A stretch of DNA of 64,000 nucleotides from contig NZ_CADFGE010000002.1 of the NCBI RefSeq assembly GCF_902833645.1, positions 65,158-129,157 on the forward strand, in the 5' to 3' direction. The stretch comes from Paraburkholderia fungorum. GTDB taxonomy: Bacteria > Pseudomonadota > Gammaproteobacteria > Burkholderiales > Burkholderiaceae. This document shows, piece by piece, positions 1 to 9,386 of the stretch. Position numbers and translations under genes: made by a program. The first letter of the stretch is position 1. Each line of letters begins with the position of its first letter. Below the pieces are notes generated by a model. The model was not told where the DNA came from, ran no database searches, and saw only the letters and a list, made by a program, of their open reading frames with translations.

Positions 1-1378
1 GCTCGTCGGTGGTCAAGTCCGCGCCCGGATTCAGCTCGCGGCCGCGATAACGATCGAGCGCCGGCTGCCGCATGATGTCGCGCGTAATGCGGATGCCGTC
101 GCGGAATTCACGCCAGTCGAGCGGATCGGCCATGTAGTTGAACAGAATGCTCGGATGCGCGGCAGGATCGCGTGATTTGAGCTTCACGCGGCCACGGCTC
201 GGCGAGCGCATCGAACCGACATGCGCCTGGAAGCCGTGCATCTTGATCGCGTTCGAACCGTTGTAGTTGATCGCCACAGGCAGGAAGTGATACTGGATGT
301 TCGGCCACAGATCGTCGTCGCGGGTACGGATAAAGCCGCCCGCTTCGAACTGGTTGCTCGCACCGATCCCTGTGCCGTTAAGCATCCATTCAAGTCCGAT
401 GGCGGGCTGATTCCACCATTGCAACGCGGGATATAGCGAGACCGGTTCCTTGCATTCGTACTGGATGTACATCTCCAGATGATCTTGCAGATTTTCGCCG
501 ACACCTGGCAGATCGTGCACCAGCGGCACGTCGAGTTCGCGCAGCCACGTCGAGCGGCCAACGCCTGAGCGCTGCAGCAATTGCGGCGAGGCGATCGCGC
601 CGCTGCATACCAGCACTTCGCGGCGCGCGTGCGCAGTGACGGCATTGCCATGATGGAGATACGCCACGCCAATCGCACGCTTGCCCGAGAACAGCACGCG
701 ATCGGTCATGGCATGCGTCACGATGGTCAGATTGGGACGCGCCTTCGCACGATCCAGGTAGCCGCGCGCGGTGCTGGCGCGCCTGCCGTTGGCCGTAACC
801 GTGCGATCCATCGGACCGAAGCCCTCCTGCTGATAGCCGTTGAGATCGTCGGTACGCGGGAAACCCGCCTGCACCCCGGCCTCGACCATCGCGGCAAACA
901 GCGGATTGTTGCCGGGCTTGCTGGTCGTTACATAGACCGGGCCGTCGCCGCCGTGATACGCGTTTGCGCCGACATCGCGTGTCTCGGCTTTGCGGAAATA
1001 CGGCAGGCAATCCAGATAGGTCCAGTTTTCCAGTCCGGGACGTGCTGCCCAGTTGTCGTAATCGAGCGCATTGCCGCGGATATAGCACATGCCGTTGATC
1101 AGCGACGAACCGCCGAGCCCCTTGCCGCGCCCGCACTCCATGCGCCGGTTGTTCATATGCGGCTCGGGATCGGTTTCGTACGCCCAGTTATAGCGCCGCC
1201 CTTGCAACGGGTAGGCGAGGGCCGCGGGCATCTGCGTGCGAAAATCGAAGCGGTAGTCGGGGCCGCCTGCTTCGAGCAGCAGCACGGTCACGTCCGCGTC
1301 TTCGGTCAGCCGCGAGGCGAGCACGTTGCCCGCCGACCCCGCGCCGACAATGATGTAGTCGTATTCGTTCGAAGCCAT
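1..1378 (-). CDS. betA: Choline dehydrogenase BetA (3' end beyond window)
   Basis: FAD-dependent GMC-family oxidoreductase that oxidises choline to betaine aldehyde, and can go on to betaine. The frame opens at ATG 1376-1378 with [23 protein letters not shown], an FAD-binding GxGxxG Rossmann start at residues 12-17, followed by the GMC signature [15 protein letters not shown] and, near the window edge, [19 protein letters not shown]. About 459 codons are present; the family runs to about 560, so roughly the last 100 residues lie outside the window. No stop or frameshift was seen in the visible part. It is the last visible gene of the leftward betI-betB-betA operon and starts 12 bp after betB ends. 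Assignment is very secure from sequence and from the canonical gene order. Confidence 0.95.
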   Translation of the reverse strand, partial: MASNEYDYIIVGAGSAGNVLASRLTEDADVTVLLLEAGGPDYRFDFRTQMPAALAYPLQGRRYNWAYETDPEPHMNNRRMECGRGKGLGGSSLINGMCYIRGNALDYDNWAARPGLENWTYLDCLPYFRKAETRDVGANAYHGGDGPVYVTTSKPGNNPLFAAMVEAGVQAGFPRTDDLNGYQQEGFGPMDRTVTANGRRASTARGYLDRAKARPNLTIVTHAMTDRVLFSGKRAIGVAYLHHGNAVTAHARREVLVCSGAIASPQLLQRSGVGRSTWLRELDVPLVHDLPGVGENLQDHLEMYIQYECKEPVSLYPALQWWNQPAIGLEWMLNGTGIGASNQFEAGGFIRTRDDDLWPNIQYHFLPVAINYNGSNAIKMHGFQAHVGSMRSPSRGRVKLKSRDPAAHPSILFNYMADPLDWREFRDGIRITRDIMRQPALDRYRGRELNPGADLTTDE

Positions 1379-1390
1379 CGCCACTTCTCC

Positions 1391-2860
1391 TCAGAACACC
1401 GGTTGATACGGGCCGAGTTCGACCTGCACGGACTTGATGCGTGTGTAGTGTTCGAGCGTGGTGATGCCGTTCTCACGGCCCACGCCCGACTGTTTGTAGC
1501 CGCCCACCGGCATTTCCGCCGGCGACTCGCCCCACGTATTGATCCAGCAGATACCTGCTTCGAGACGATGAATCACGCGATGCGCGCGCGCCAGGTTCTC
1601 GGTGACGACGCCCCCGGCAAGACCGTAGGCGGTGTTGTTGGCTCGCGAGATCGCCTCGTCTTCGTCGTCGAAAACGAGGATGCTCATGACTGGGCCGAAG
1701 ATTTCTTCACGCACGATCCGCATCTCGTCATGGCAGCCGGTGAAAACCGTCGGCTCGACATACTGGCCGTTGCCGAAATGGCCTTGTGTGAGCCGCTTGC
1801 CGCCGGCAAGCAGCCGCGCGCCTTCCTGTACACCGCTTTCGATGTGGCCGAGCACTTTCTGCAGTTGCGCGGCGCTGACCAGCGGACCGAAGTTGGTATC
1901 GGCGTCGGTGGGTGCGCCCACGCGAATCCGCTTGACGCGCTCCAGCACCAGCGCTTCGAACCGTTCCAGCACGCTGCGCTGCACGAATACCCGCGTGCCG
2001 TTGGTGCACACCTGGCCGGAGCTGAAAAAGTTGGCGCTCATCGCGATGTCGGCGGCGCGTTCGAGGTTGGCGTCGTCGAAGACGAGCAGGGGGGATTTAC
2101 CGCCCAGCTCCATCGTCACCTCTTTGAGCGACGAGGCGCCCGCTAGCGACATCACTTTCTTGCCGGTTTCAACGCCGCCGGTGAACGAGATCTTTTCGAT
2201 GTCGGGGTGCGCGGCGAGCATGGCACCGACGCGTCCGTCGCCTTGTACGACGTTGAAGACGCCCGCCGGTACGCCGGCTTCGGTATAAATCTCAGCGAGT
2301 TTCAGAGCCGACAGCGGCGTGATTTCACTTGGCTTGAAGATCATCGCGTTACCGGCCGCGAGCGCCGGCGCCGACTTCCAGCACGCGATCTGGATCGGGT
2401 AATTCCACGCGCCGATGCCGGCGCATACGCCCAACGGTTCACGCCGCGTATAAACAAACGACGACGGCCGCAACGGAATCTGCTGCCCTTCGATCGCGGT
2501 AGCCAGCCCCGCGTAGTACTCGATCACATCCGCGCCGGTGACGATGTCGACCGCCAGGGTCTCCGCGATCGCCTTGCCGGTGTCGCGAGTTTCGAGCATG
2601 GCCAGTTCGTCGTTGCGTTCGCGCAGAAGTTCGACCGCGCGGCGCAGAATGCGCGAACGCTGCATTGCCGTGAGTGCGGCCCATTCGCGTTGACCGGCAC
2701 GTGCGGCTTGCACCGCGCAATCGACGTCGGCCGCCGAGGCCTGTTGCACGATCGCGAGCGTTTCGCCGGTGGCGGGGTCGACCGTATCGAAAGTTTCGCC
2801 GCCGGTCGCGTCGACGTAGGCGCCGCCTATGTAAAGACGTTGCGTTGCGAATACCGCCAT
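1391..2860 (-). CDS. betB: Betaine aldehyde dehydrogenase BetB
   Basis: NAD(P)-dependent aldehyde dehydrogenase converting betaine aldehyde to glycine betaine in the cytoplasm. The 489-residue product starts [17 protein letters not shown], matching the family length. The general base is Glu251 in ELGGKSP and the nucleophile is Cys285 in [18 protein letters not shown] at 226-233 belongs to the cofactor site. The reading frame stays open upstream into the betI region, but the ATG at 2858-2860 fits the family N-terminus and is preceded by a purine-rich stretch (aaaaaggagcaaagtc on the coding strand), so this start is preferred. It lies between betI and betA in the same operon and should be repressed by BetI until choline is present. 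Confidence 0.97.
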   Translation of the reverse strand: MAVFATQRLYIGGAYVDATGGETFDTVDPATGETLAIVQQASAADVDCAVQAARAGQREWAALTAMQRSRILRRAVELLRERNDELAMLETRDTGKAIAETLAVDIVTGADVIEYYAGLATAIEGQQIPLRPSSFVYTRREPLGVCAGIGAWNYPIQIACWKSAPALAAGNAMIFKPSEITPLSALKLAEIYTEAGVPAGVFNVVQGDGRVGAMLAAHPDIEKISFTGGVETGKKVMSLAGASSLKEVTMELGGKSPLLVFDDANLERAADIAMSANFFSSGQVCTNGTRVFVQRSVLERFEALVLERVKRIRVGAPTDADTNFGPLVSAAQLQKVLGHIESGVQEGARLLAGGKRLTQGHFGNGQYVEPTVFTGCHDEMRIVREEIFGPVMSILVFDDEDEAISRANNTAYGLAGGVVTENLARAHRVIHRLEAGICWINTWGESPAEMPVGGYKQSGVGRENGITTLEHYTRIKSVQVELGPYQPVF

Positions 2861-2904
2861 GACTTTGCTCCTTTTTCTGAAAATGCCGCCGCTCTGGACG
2901 CGTG

Positions 2905-3492
2905 CTAATTGCGTGCTTCCAGCAGCAGATCGATGTAGTCGTTTGCCACGCGCAGCGCGGCCTTGGTGTCGAAGGGCTCGCCGGACAACGCACCGCGCAG
3001 CCATAGCCCGTCGATCAGCGCCGCGAGGCCGCTTGCCGCGCGGCGCGCCGCCGGACGGGGCAACGCTTTGGAAAAATCCGCGCACAGGTTCGAATTCAGG
3101 CGCCGGGTGTTCACGTATTGAAGCCGCCGCAACTGCGGCTTGTGCATGCTCTCGGACCAGAACGCGAGCCAGGTTTTCATGACCGGGCCGCTGGTCTGTT
3201 CGGCGTCGAAATTCGCCGCGACGACCGCGCGCAGTTTCGAGCGGGGATCCGCCTTTGCCGCACTGCGCCGCCTCGACGTGGCCTGCCACAGATCGCGCAG
3301 CACATGACGCATGGTGGCTTCGAGCAAGCCGTCCTTGTCGCCGAAATAGTGGCTGACGATGCCGGTGGAAATGCTCGCGCGCTGCGCCACCGACGCAAGC
3401 GTGGCGCCGGCCAGACCGGTTTGGTCGATGGTCAGCAGGGTGGCGTCGATCAGTTGAGCGCGGCGGATTTCGCGCATTCCGAGTTTGGGCAT
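2905..3492 (-). CDS. betI: TetR-family choline-responsive repressor BetI
   Basis: 195-residue TetR-family repressor of the bet genes, relieved by choline in characterised relatives. The start at 3490-3492 gives [19 protein letters not shown], the typical BetI N-terminus; a longer frame from 3528 would add a proline-rich extension not expected in the family. The helix-turn-helix lies at about residues 25-50 ([19 protein letters not shown]), followed by the all-alpha ligand domain. It is the first gene of the leftward betI-betB-betA operon, with a 44-bp gap to betB. A promoter and palindrome directly upstream suggest autorepression together with betBA. fdhA diverges on the other side. Confidence 0.95.
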   Translation of the reverse strand: MPKLGMREIRRAQLIDATLLTIDQTGLAGATLASVAQRASISTGIVSHYFGDKDGLLEATMRHVLRDLWQATSRRRSAAKADPRSKLRAVVAANFDAEQTSGPVMKTWLAFWSESMHKPQLRRLQYVNTRRLNSNLCADFSKALPRPAARRAASGLAALIDGLWLRGALSGEPFDTKAALRVANDYIDLLLEARN

Positions 3493-3542
3493 GGTGCTGG
3501 AGGCGGCGGGCGCAGGCAGGCCGCCCAAGTGTTCGATGGCGC

Positions 3543-3572
3543 ATGTTAGTTTTTTTATATTGAACGGTCAAT
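3543..3572 (-). promoter_or_regulatory. betIBA promoter with overlapping BetI-type palindrome
   Basis: Reading leftward, a -35 hexamer TTGACC (plus-strand 3566-3571) is followed after exactly 17 bp by TAACAT (3543-3548). The inverted repeat ATTGA-N4-TCAAT at 3559-3572 overlaps the -35. Position and symmetry suit autorepression by BetI; binding itself is inferred. Confidence 0.6.
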
Positions 3573-3744
3573 CAATAAAAAACGGGTTGCATCAGCACGT
3601 ACACGGGTTGCGCCCGGCGTGTCGGTTCCAGCCAAACCCGTGTCGCGTTCGGTGCATGTCCTTTGTTTCAGCGGGCGCTACGCTCGTTGAACGGCACGCC
3701 ACATCGAAGCGGGCGCGCCGCTCACAGAACATGGAGACAGGCAA

Positions 3745-4944
3745 ATGAGCAGCAATCGCGGCGTCGTGTATCTAGGGCAGGGCAAGGTGGAAGTGCAATC
3801 GATCGACTTTCCGAAGATGGTCGATCCGCGTGGCCGGTCGATCGGCCATGGCGTGATCCTGAAAGTGGTCAGCACGAATATTTGCGGTTCCGATCAGCAC
3901 ATGGTGCGCGGCCGCACGACGGCCGAAATCGGCCTCGTGCTCGGTCACGAGATCACCGGCGAGGTGATCGAGGTGGGCCGCGACGTCGAAACCTTGAAGG
4001 TGGGCGATCTGGTGTCGGTGCCCTTCAACGTGGCTTGCGGACGCTGCCCGACCTGCAAGGCGCAGCATACCGGCGTGTGCCTCAACGTGAATCCGTCACG
4101 GGCCGGCGGGGCCTACGGCTACGTCGACATGGGCGGCTGGATCGGCGGCCAGGCCGAGTACGTGCTCGTGCCGTACGCGGACTTCAATCTGCTGAAATTC
4201 CCTGACTACGCGCAGGCGATGTCGAAAATCCGCGACCTGACATGCCTGTCCGACATTCTGCCGACCGGTTATCACGGCGCGGTGATGGCAGGCGTGAAGC
4301 CCGGCGCGACCGTCTACATAGCAGGCGCCGGGCCGGTGGGTATGGCGGCGGCCGCTTCCGCGCGTTTGCTGGGCGCGGCCTGCACGATCGTTGGCGATAT
4401 GAACGAGGCGCGGCTCGCGCATGCTCGCAAGATGGGTTTCCAGACCGTCGACCTGTCGAAGGACGCGACGCTCGGCGAGCAGATCGAGCAGATTCTCGGC
4501 AAGCCCGAAGTGGACTGCGCGGTGGACTGCGTCGGCTTCGAGGCGCACGGTCACGGCAGCAGCGGTTCGCATGAAGAAGCGCCGGCCACCGTGCTCAATT
4601 CGCTGATGGAAATCACCCGGGCCGCGGGTGCGATCGGGATTCCGGGCCTGTACGTGACGGACGATCCGGGCGCCACCGACGCCGCTGCGCGCAAAGGCAG
4701 TCTGAGCATCCGCTTCGGTCTCGGCTGGGCCAAGTCGCACTCGTTCCACACGGGGCAGACACCGGTGATGAAGTACAACCACAATCTGATGCAGGCGATC
4801 TTGTGGGACCGCCTGCCGATTGCGGACATCGTCAACGTGACGGTCGTTTCGCTCGACCAGGCCCCGGACGGTTACCGGCAATTCGATGGCGGTGCGCCGA
4901 AGAAGTTTGTGATCGACCCGCATGGGCTGTTGAAAGCGGCCTGA
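3745..4944 (+). CDS. fdhA: Glutathione-independent formaldehyde dehydrogenase
   Basis: Zinc-dependent medium-chain dehydrogenase that oxidises formaldehyde to formate with NAD+ without glutathione, as in the Pseudomonas putida enzyme. The 399-residue product shows catalytic zinc ligands Cys47 (NICGSD), His68 (GHE) and Asp170, the structural zinc cysteines 98, 101, 104 and 112 (CGRCPTCKAQHTGVC), and the NAD motif GAGPVG at 194-199. The ATG at 3745 follows a ggagacag ribosome-binding site. It diverges from betI and lies in the betaine-degradation block, so it probably removes formaldehyde released by oxidative demethylation of betaine, dimethylglycine and sarcosine. Family assignment is strong; the role is inferred from context. 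Confidence 0.93.
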   Translation: MSSNRGVVYLGQGKVEVQSIDFPKMVDPRGRSIGHGVILKVVSTNICGSDQHMVRGRTTAEIGLVLGHEITGEVIEVGRDVETLKVGDLVSVPFNVACGRCPTCKAQHTGVCLNVNPSRAGGAYGYVDMGGWIGGQAEYVLVPYADFNLLKFPDYAQAMSKIRDLTCLSDILPTGYHGAVMAGVKPGATVYIAGAGPVGMAAAASARLLGAACTIVGDMNEARLAHARKMGFQTVDLSKDATLGEQIEQILGKPEVDCAVDCVGFEAHGHGSSGSHEEAPATVLNSLMEITRAAGAIGIPGLYVTDDPGATDAAARKGSLSIRFGLGWAKSHSFHTGQTPVMKYNHNLMQAILWDRLPIADIVNVTVVSLDQAPDGYRQFDGGAPKKFVIDPHGLLKAA

Positions 4945-4957
4945 CGTCGGCATCGCG

Positions 4958-4990
4958 GTGCATGCGTTGTTTGTTCTTCAACGCATGCAC
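4958..4990. terminator. Perfect 12-bp stem-loop between convergent genes
   Basis: GTGCATGCGTTG and its exact reverse complement CAACGCATGCAC flank a 9-base loop, 13 bp after fdhA and about 70 bp before the end of the convergent gbdR-like gene. There is no T-run on either side, so it may act as a bidirectional transcript-end hairpin rather than a classical intrinsic terminator. Confidence 0.5.
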
Positions 4991-5062
4991 AACGACGGCG
5001 ATACGATCCAGCGCGTACGTCTGGCCCGCCGTGCTGCCTTTAACTGAAGCGCCGACCGCGAA

Positions 5063-6058
5063 TCACGCCGCCATGACAGGCGCGGCGGCGAGGGAGGGGG
5101 CCTGCTTGCGCCGCTCGCGAGTCGGGGCGGTGCCGAACGCGTCGCGATAGCTCTTCGAGAAGTGGCAAGCCGACTGGAAGCCGCAGGCCATCGTGATATG
5201 CATGATCGACATGTCGGTCTGCAGCAGCAATTCGCGGGCACGCCGCAGGCGCAGCGTCAGATAGTAATGCGTGGGCGTCATGCCCAGATGCTCGCGGAAC
5301 AGGCGCTGCAATTGCCGTTGCGACATGCCGGCGAGCCGTGCGAGTTCTTCGCGCGAAAGCGGCTCTTCGATATTGTTCTCCATTAGCGCGATCACTTCGA
5401 AGAGCGACTTGTTGGCCGAACCGAGCCGCGCCACCAGCGGCATTTTCTGTTGTGCGCTCGTATCGCGCACATGTTCGACGATGAACTGCTCGGCGATCTG
5501 CGTGACCCGTGCGGTGCCGACGCGCGGCGCGATCAGGTTGAGCATCATGTCGAGCGGCGCCACACCGCCCGTGCACGTCACGCGATCGCGATCGATCACG
5601 AACAGTTCTTTCAGAAAGCGCGTGTCGGGAAACTCCTCCTTGAGCGCCGACATGTTCTCCCAGTGAATCGCACACGCATAACCGGCCAGCAAGCCGGCAC
5701 GCGCCAGCGCATAAGTGCCTGTGCACAGGCTGCCGAGCACGCTGCCCATGCGGGCGAAGCGGCGCAGTGCGATCAGATGGTCGGCGGTGGTCGCGCGCTG
5801 CACGTCGATCCCGCCAACCACGAATACGATATCCGGTTGACCGACGCATTCGACCGGTCCGGTACCGACCGCGAGGCCGTTGCTCGCCGTCACCGGGCCG
5901 CCGGTGGGGCTCACGATCGACCAGCGGTAAAGCGTTTGCCCTGTCAGGTAGTTCGCCATGCGGAGAACTTCGATCGCGTTGGTAAACGCGATCATCGTGA
6001 AGTTCGGCACCGGCATGAATGCAAAGTGCGACAACGACGCCGTGCGATCGGTGGACAT
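5063..6058 (-). CDS. gbdR: GbdR-like AraC/GlxA-family regulator of betaine catabolism
   Basis: 331-residue transcription activator with an N-terminal DJ-1/PfpI (GATase1-like) domain at about residues 10-190, including SVLGSLCTGTYALARAG, and a C-terminal AraC helix-turn-helix pair at about 215-315 (LARLAGMSQRQLQRLFREH). This layout is that of Pseudomonas GbdR, which senses betaine and dimethylglycine and activates gbcAB, dgcAB and related genes. The start at 6056-6058 (MSTDRTASLSHFAF) fits the family better than an upstream extension to 6139. It lies directly beside the glyA-gbcB operon and reads away from it. A TTGACA hexamer reading leftward at 6173-6178 could be its -35. The assignment rests on domain architecture plus neighbourhood. 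Confidence 0.88.
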   Translation of the reverse strand: MSTDRTASLSHFAFMPVPNFTMIAFTNAIEVLRMANYLTGQTLYRWSIVSPTGGPVTASNGLAVGTGPVECVGQPDIVFVVGGIDVQRATTADHLIALRRFARMGSVLGSLCTGTYALARAGLLAGYACAIHWENMSALKEEFPDTRFLKELFVIDRDRVTCTGGVAPLDMMLNLIAPRVGTARVTQIAEQFIVEHVRDTSAQQKMPLVARLGSANKSLFEVIALMENNIEEPLSREELARLAGMSQRQLQRLFREHLGMTPTHYYLTLRLRRARELLLQTDMSIMHITMACGFQSACHFSKSYRDAFGTAPTRERRKQAPSLAAAPVMAA

Positions 6059-6489
6059 GGGGGAAATGATTCCTTCGAATCTGTAATATCGCGTCGCCGT
6101 GGGGAGCAGCGACTGCTGCAATTTTGAGGACGGGCGCAACTAACGTGCCATCAGGCTAAACCCTCAGTTGCTTGTCAATAAAGAGGGATAGCTAAACAAA
6201 CGGCACCAGAACGGAGCCGTCAGCGCCTGCCTGCGCACCCGAAGCGCGCACGACGATCAGTTGCAGTGCAGCAAAAACGCGAATCGCTAACGACCGTTCG
6301 AAACCTGTCATCGCGACTTGTCGAAAAAGGACGCGAATGGCGGAAAAGGCAAAGAACGCGTCTGAATTCGTAAATTGGCGCGCGGGGCTAACGTCAAGAA
6401 TAGACCCAATGCAGAGCGGTGGCAGCAGGGCTTGTTAGCCCGCCCGGCAGCCGCTTGCGGCCCATCGCCAACCTCCTCACGGACCTACC
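6059..6489. other. 431-bp regulatory intergenic region, gbdR-like to glyA
   Basis: No convincing coding frame. The left half is relatively AT-rich (6160-6200) and holds the leftward TTGACA at 6173-6178. The right half carries two similar A-rich blocks, tcgaaaaaggacgcg and gcggaaaaggcaaag, near 6317-6350. The promoter and activator sites of the 11.5-kb catabolic operon must lie here or use this region, but no site could be defined with confidence. Confidence 0.5.
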
Positions 6490-7764
6490 ATGTCGAACCC
6501 GAATCCTTTCTTCGAAGAATCGCTTGCCACGCGTGATGCGGCGGTGCGCGGCGCCATTTTGAAAGAGCTGGAGCGCCAGCAGTCGCAAGTCGAATTGATC
6601 GCGTCTGAAAACATCGTGTCGCGCGCGGTGCTCGAAGCACAGGGTTCGGTGCTCACCAACAAGTACGCGGAAGGGTATCCGGGCAAGCGCTACTACGGGG
6701 GTTGTGAATACGCCGACGTGATCGAAACGCTGGCGCTCGACCGGATCAAGCAACTGTTCAACGCGAAATTCGCTAACGTGCAGCCGCATTCGGGCGCTCA
6801 GGCTAACGGCGCCGTGATGCTCGCGCTGGTGAAGCCGGGCGACACGGTCCTCGGCATGTCGCTCGATGCCGGCGGTCACCTGACTCACGGCGCCAAGCCG
6901 GCGATGTCGGGCAAGTGGTTCAACGCGGTCCAGTACGGCGTGAATCGCGACACGATGCTGATCGATTACGAGCAGATCGAGGAACTCGCGCAGCAGCATA
7001 AACCGGCGCTGCTGATCGCCGGCTTCTCGGCTTATCCGCGCGCGCTGGATTTCGCCCGGCTGCGTGCGATCGCCGACGGCGTGGGCGCGAAGCTGATGGT
7101 GGATATGGCGCACATTGCCGGGGTGATCGCGGCCGGGCGTCACCAGAATCCGGTCGAGCACGCACACGTCGTCACGTCGACCACGCACAAGACGTTGCGC
7201 GGTCCGCGCGGCGGCTTTGTACTGACCAATGACGAAGACATTGCCAAAAAGATCAACTCGGCTGTGTTCCCCGGCCTGCAAGGCGGCCCGCTGATGCATG
7301 TGATCGCCGGCAAGGCGGTGGCGTTCGGCGAGGCGCTGCAACCGGGCTTCAAGACCTACATCGACAACGTGCTCGCGAATGCCCAGGCGCTGGGCGAAGT
7401 GCTGAAGGCGGGCGGCGTCGATCTGGTGACAGGCGGCACCGATAACCATCTGCTGCTGGTCGATCTTCGTCCGAAGGGCCTCAAGGGCAATCAGGTCGAG
7501 CAGGCGCTGGAACGCGCGGGCATCACCTGCAACAAGAATGGCATTCCTTTCGACAGCGAGAAGCCGACCGTCACCTCCGGCGTTCGCCTCGGCACGCCGG
7601 CGGCCACGACGCGCGGCTTCGGCGTGAGCGAGTTCCGCGAAGTCGGGCGGCTGATCGTCGAGGTGTTCGACGCGCTGCGAGATCACCCGGAAGGCCATGC
7701 CGCCACCGAACAACGCGTGCGCCGCGAGATTTTCGCGCTGTGCGAACGCTTTCCCATCTACTAA
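6490..7764 (+). CDS. glyA: Serine hydroxymethyltransferase
   Basis: PLP enzyme interconverting serine and glycine with tetrahydrofolate. The 424-residue product has the hallmark start of SHMT ([34 protein letters not shown]) and the PLP-binding Lys234 in [13 protein letters not shown]. As first gene of the betaine-catabolic operon it most likely converts the glycine end product to serine, using methylene-THF produced when methyl groups of dimethylglycine and sarcosine are oxidised. It starts 18 bp upstream of the next gene. It may be a catabolic second copy beside a housekeeping glyA elsewhere; that cannot be judged here. Confidence 0.96.
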   Translation: MSNPNPFFEESLATRDAAVRGAILKELERQQSQVELIASENIVSRAVLEAQGSVLTNKYAEGYPGKRYYGGCEYADVIETLALDRIKQLFNAKFANVQPHSGAQANGAVMLALVKPGDTVLGMSLDAGGHLTHGAKPAMSGKWFNAVQYGVNRDTMLIDYEQIEELAQQHKPALLIAGFSAYPRALDFARLRAIADGVGAKLMVDMAHIAGVIAAGRHQNPVEHAHVVTSTTHKTLRGPRGGFVLTNDEDIAKKINSAVFPGLQGGPLMHVIAGKAVAFGEALQPGFKTYIDNVLANAQALGEVLKAGGVDLVTGGTDNHLLLVDLRPKGLKGNQVEQALERAGITCNKNGIPFDSEKPTVTSGVRLGTPAATTRGFGVSEFREVGRLIVEVFDALRDHPEGHAATEQRVRREIFALCERFPIY

Positions 7765-7782
7765 GCACGCCTGGAGCAAACG

Positions 7783-8754
7783 ATGAGCACTTTGCACGAC
7801 AACAGCATCATCATCGACGGTCTGAACATTTCGAAGTTCGAGCGCTCGGTGTTCGAAGACATGCGCAAGGGCGGCGTGACCGCGGTGAACTGCACGGTGT
7901 CGGTCTGGGAAAGCTTCCAGAAGACCGTCGACAACATTGCCGAGATGAAGCAGCAGATTCGCGAGTTCGGCGAAATCCTGACGCTCGTGCGCACGACCGA
8001 CGACATCCTGCGCGCGAAGAAAGAGAACAAGACCGGCATCATTTTCGGTTTTCAGAACGCGCATGCGTTCGAAGACAACCTCGGCTATATCGAGGCCTTC
8101 AAGGACCTTGGCGTGAACGTGGTCCAGCTTTGCTACAACACGCAGAACCTGGTCGGCACGGGTTGCTACGAACGTGACGGCGGTTTGTCGGGCTATGGCC
8201 GCGAGGTGATTCAGGAGATGAACCGCGTCGGCATCATGGTCGATCTCTCGCATGTGGGCGGCAAGACGTCCTCCGAGGCGATTGCAGCGTCGAAAAAGCC
8301 GGTGTGCTACTCGCATTGCTGCCCGTCGGGATTGAAAGAACATCCGCGCAACAAGAGCGACGAACAACTGAAAGAGATCGCCGATGCGGGCGGCTTCGTC
8401 GGCGTGACGATGTTCGCCCCGTTCCTGAAGCGCGGCCCGGACGCGACCGTCGACGACTATATCGAAGCAATCGAATACGTGGTGAATCTGATCGGCGAAG
8501 ATCAGGTCGGTATCGGCACGGACTTCACGCAAGGCTATAGCACCGAGTTCTTCGACTGGATCACGCACGACAAGGGCCGTTATCGCCAGTTGACGAACTT
8601 CGGCAAGGTGGTGAACCCGGAAGGCATTCGCACGATCGGCGAGTTCCCGAACCTGACGGCCGCGATGGAGCGCGCCGGCTGGAGCGAGACCCGCATCAAA
8701 AAGATCATGGGTGAAAACTGGGTGCGGGTGTTCGGCGAAGTCTGGACGGTCTGA
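7783..8754 (+). CDS. M19 (membrane dipeptidase)-fold protein in the dgc operon
   Basis: 323-residue member of the renal/membrane dipeptidase family, equivalent in position to the dipeptidase-like gene next to dgcAB in Pseudomonas. It keeps His157 (VDLSHVGG), His178 (YSHCC) and Asp247 (GTDF). The amino-terminal metal motif DxHxD is replaced by D12-G-L-N-I16, and the bridging glutamate position reads Gln91 (GFQNAH). On family knowledge this removes several zinc ligands, so classical dinuclear dipeptidase activity is doubtful. It has no signal peptide or membrane anchor. Its operon place between glyA and dgcA suggests a role in betaine or dimethylglycine use, but the substrate is unknown. Confidence 0.85.
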   Translation: MSTLHDNSIIIDGLNISKFERSVFEDMRKGGVTAVNCTVSVWESFQKTVDNIAEMKQQIREFGEILTLVRTTDDILRAKKENKTGIIFGFQNAHAFEDNLGYIEAFKDLGVNVVQLCYNTQNLVGTGCYERDGGLSGYGREVIQEMNRVGIMVDLSHVGGKTSSEAIAASKKPVCYSHCCPSGLKEHPRNKSDEQLKEIADAGGFVGVTMFAPFLKRGPDATVDDYIEAIEYVVNLIGEDQVGIGTDFTQGYSTEFFDWITHDKGRYRQLTNFGKVVNPEGIRTIGEFPNLTAAMERAGWSETRIKKIMGENWVRVFGEVWTV

Positions 8755-8798
8755 TTCTTCATTCACCGAACCTGAACCCATAAAAACGGAGCCCCCAC

Positions 8799-9335
8799 AT
8801 GCAACCCCAACTGCCGATCGACGTCGATCCGAACACCGGCGTCTGGACCACCGATGCGCTGCCGATGCTGTACGTGCCGCGTCATTTCTTCACGAACAAT
8901 CACACGGCCGTCGAGGAAGCACTAGGCCGCGACGCGTATGCCGAGATTCTCTATAAGGCCGGCTACAAGTCCGCGTATTTCTGGTGCGACAAGGAAGCAA
9001 AACAGCACGGTATTGCCGGCATGGCGGTATTCGAACATTACCTGAACCGCCTGTCGCAACGCGGCTGGGGACTCTTCACGATCACGGAAGCCGATCCGTC
9101 CAGCTCGCGGGCCCGCATCGAATTGCACCACTCGTCGTTCGTGCTCGCGCAACCGGGCAAGGAAGGCAAGCTTTGCTACATGTTCGCGGGCTGGTTCGCG
9201 GGCGCGATGGACTGGGTGAACGATACCGCGCCGGCTGGACAGCGCAAGGGTCCGCCGTCCCATTCGCAGGAAGCGCGCTGCGCGGCCGAAGGCCACGATT
9301 ACTGCGTGTTCGAAGTGTCGCCGCTCGCGTCGTAA
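8799..9335 (+). CDS. V4R-like/DUF5943 protein of the dgc operon
   Basis: 178-residue cytoplasmic protein without signal peptide or membrane segment. The C-terminal half, ending in CAAEGHDYCVFEVSP, resembles the small-ligand-binding V4R (4-vinyl reductase) fold, in which a conserved Cys-Glu-Gly-x-x-x-C pattern occurs. The same gene is found directly upstream of dgcA in pseudomonads, so it is a conserved partner of dimethylglycine demethylation. No enzymatic motif was recognised. It might be a small-molecule or cofactor-binding accessory of DgcAB; that role is inference only. Confidence 0.75.
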   Translation: MQPQLPIDVDPNTGVWTTDALPMLYVPRHFFTNNHTAVEEALGRDAYAEILYKAGYKSAYFWCDKEAKQHGIAGMAVFEHYLNRLSQRGWGLFTITEADPSSSRARIELHHSSFVLAQPGKEGKLCYMFAGWFAGAMDWVNDTAPAGQRKGPPSHSQEARCAAEGHDYCVFEVSPLAS

Positions 9336-9386
9336 GCGCAACGCGCGCCAGGCCGTACACAGCACTTTATTCCGAGGTCGATCTCG

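Noticed and set aside
581..2146. A 521-codon rightward frame over betA/betB
   Set aside because: Composition and lack of any recognisable domain mark it as antisense shadow of betA and betB.
1391..3571. A 726-codon leftward frame joining the betI region to betB
   Set aside because: The upstream third is an out-of-frame shadow of betI; betB has a family-typical start at 2860.
6310..6360. Similar A-rich blocks upstream of glyA as GbdR half-sites
   Set aside because: Similarity is loose, the spacing (19 bp) was not supported by a second locus, and no remembered consensus matched clearly.
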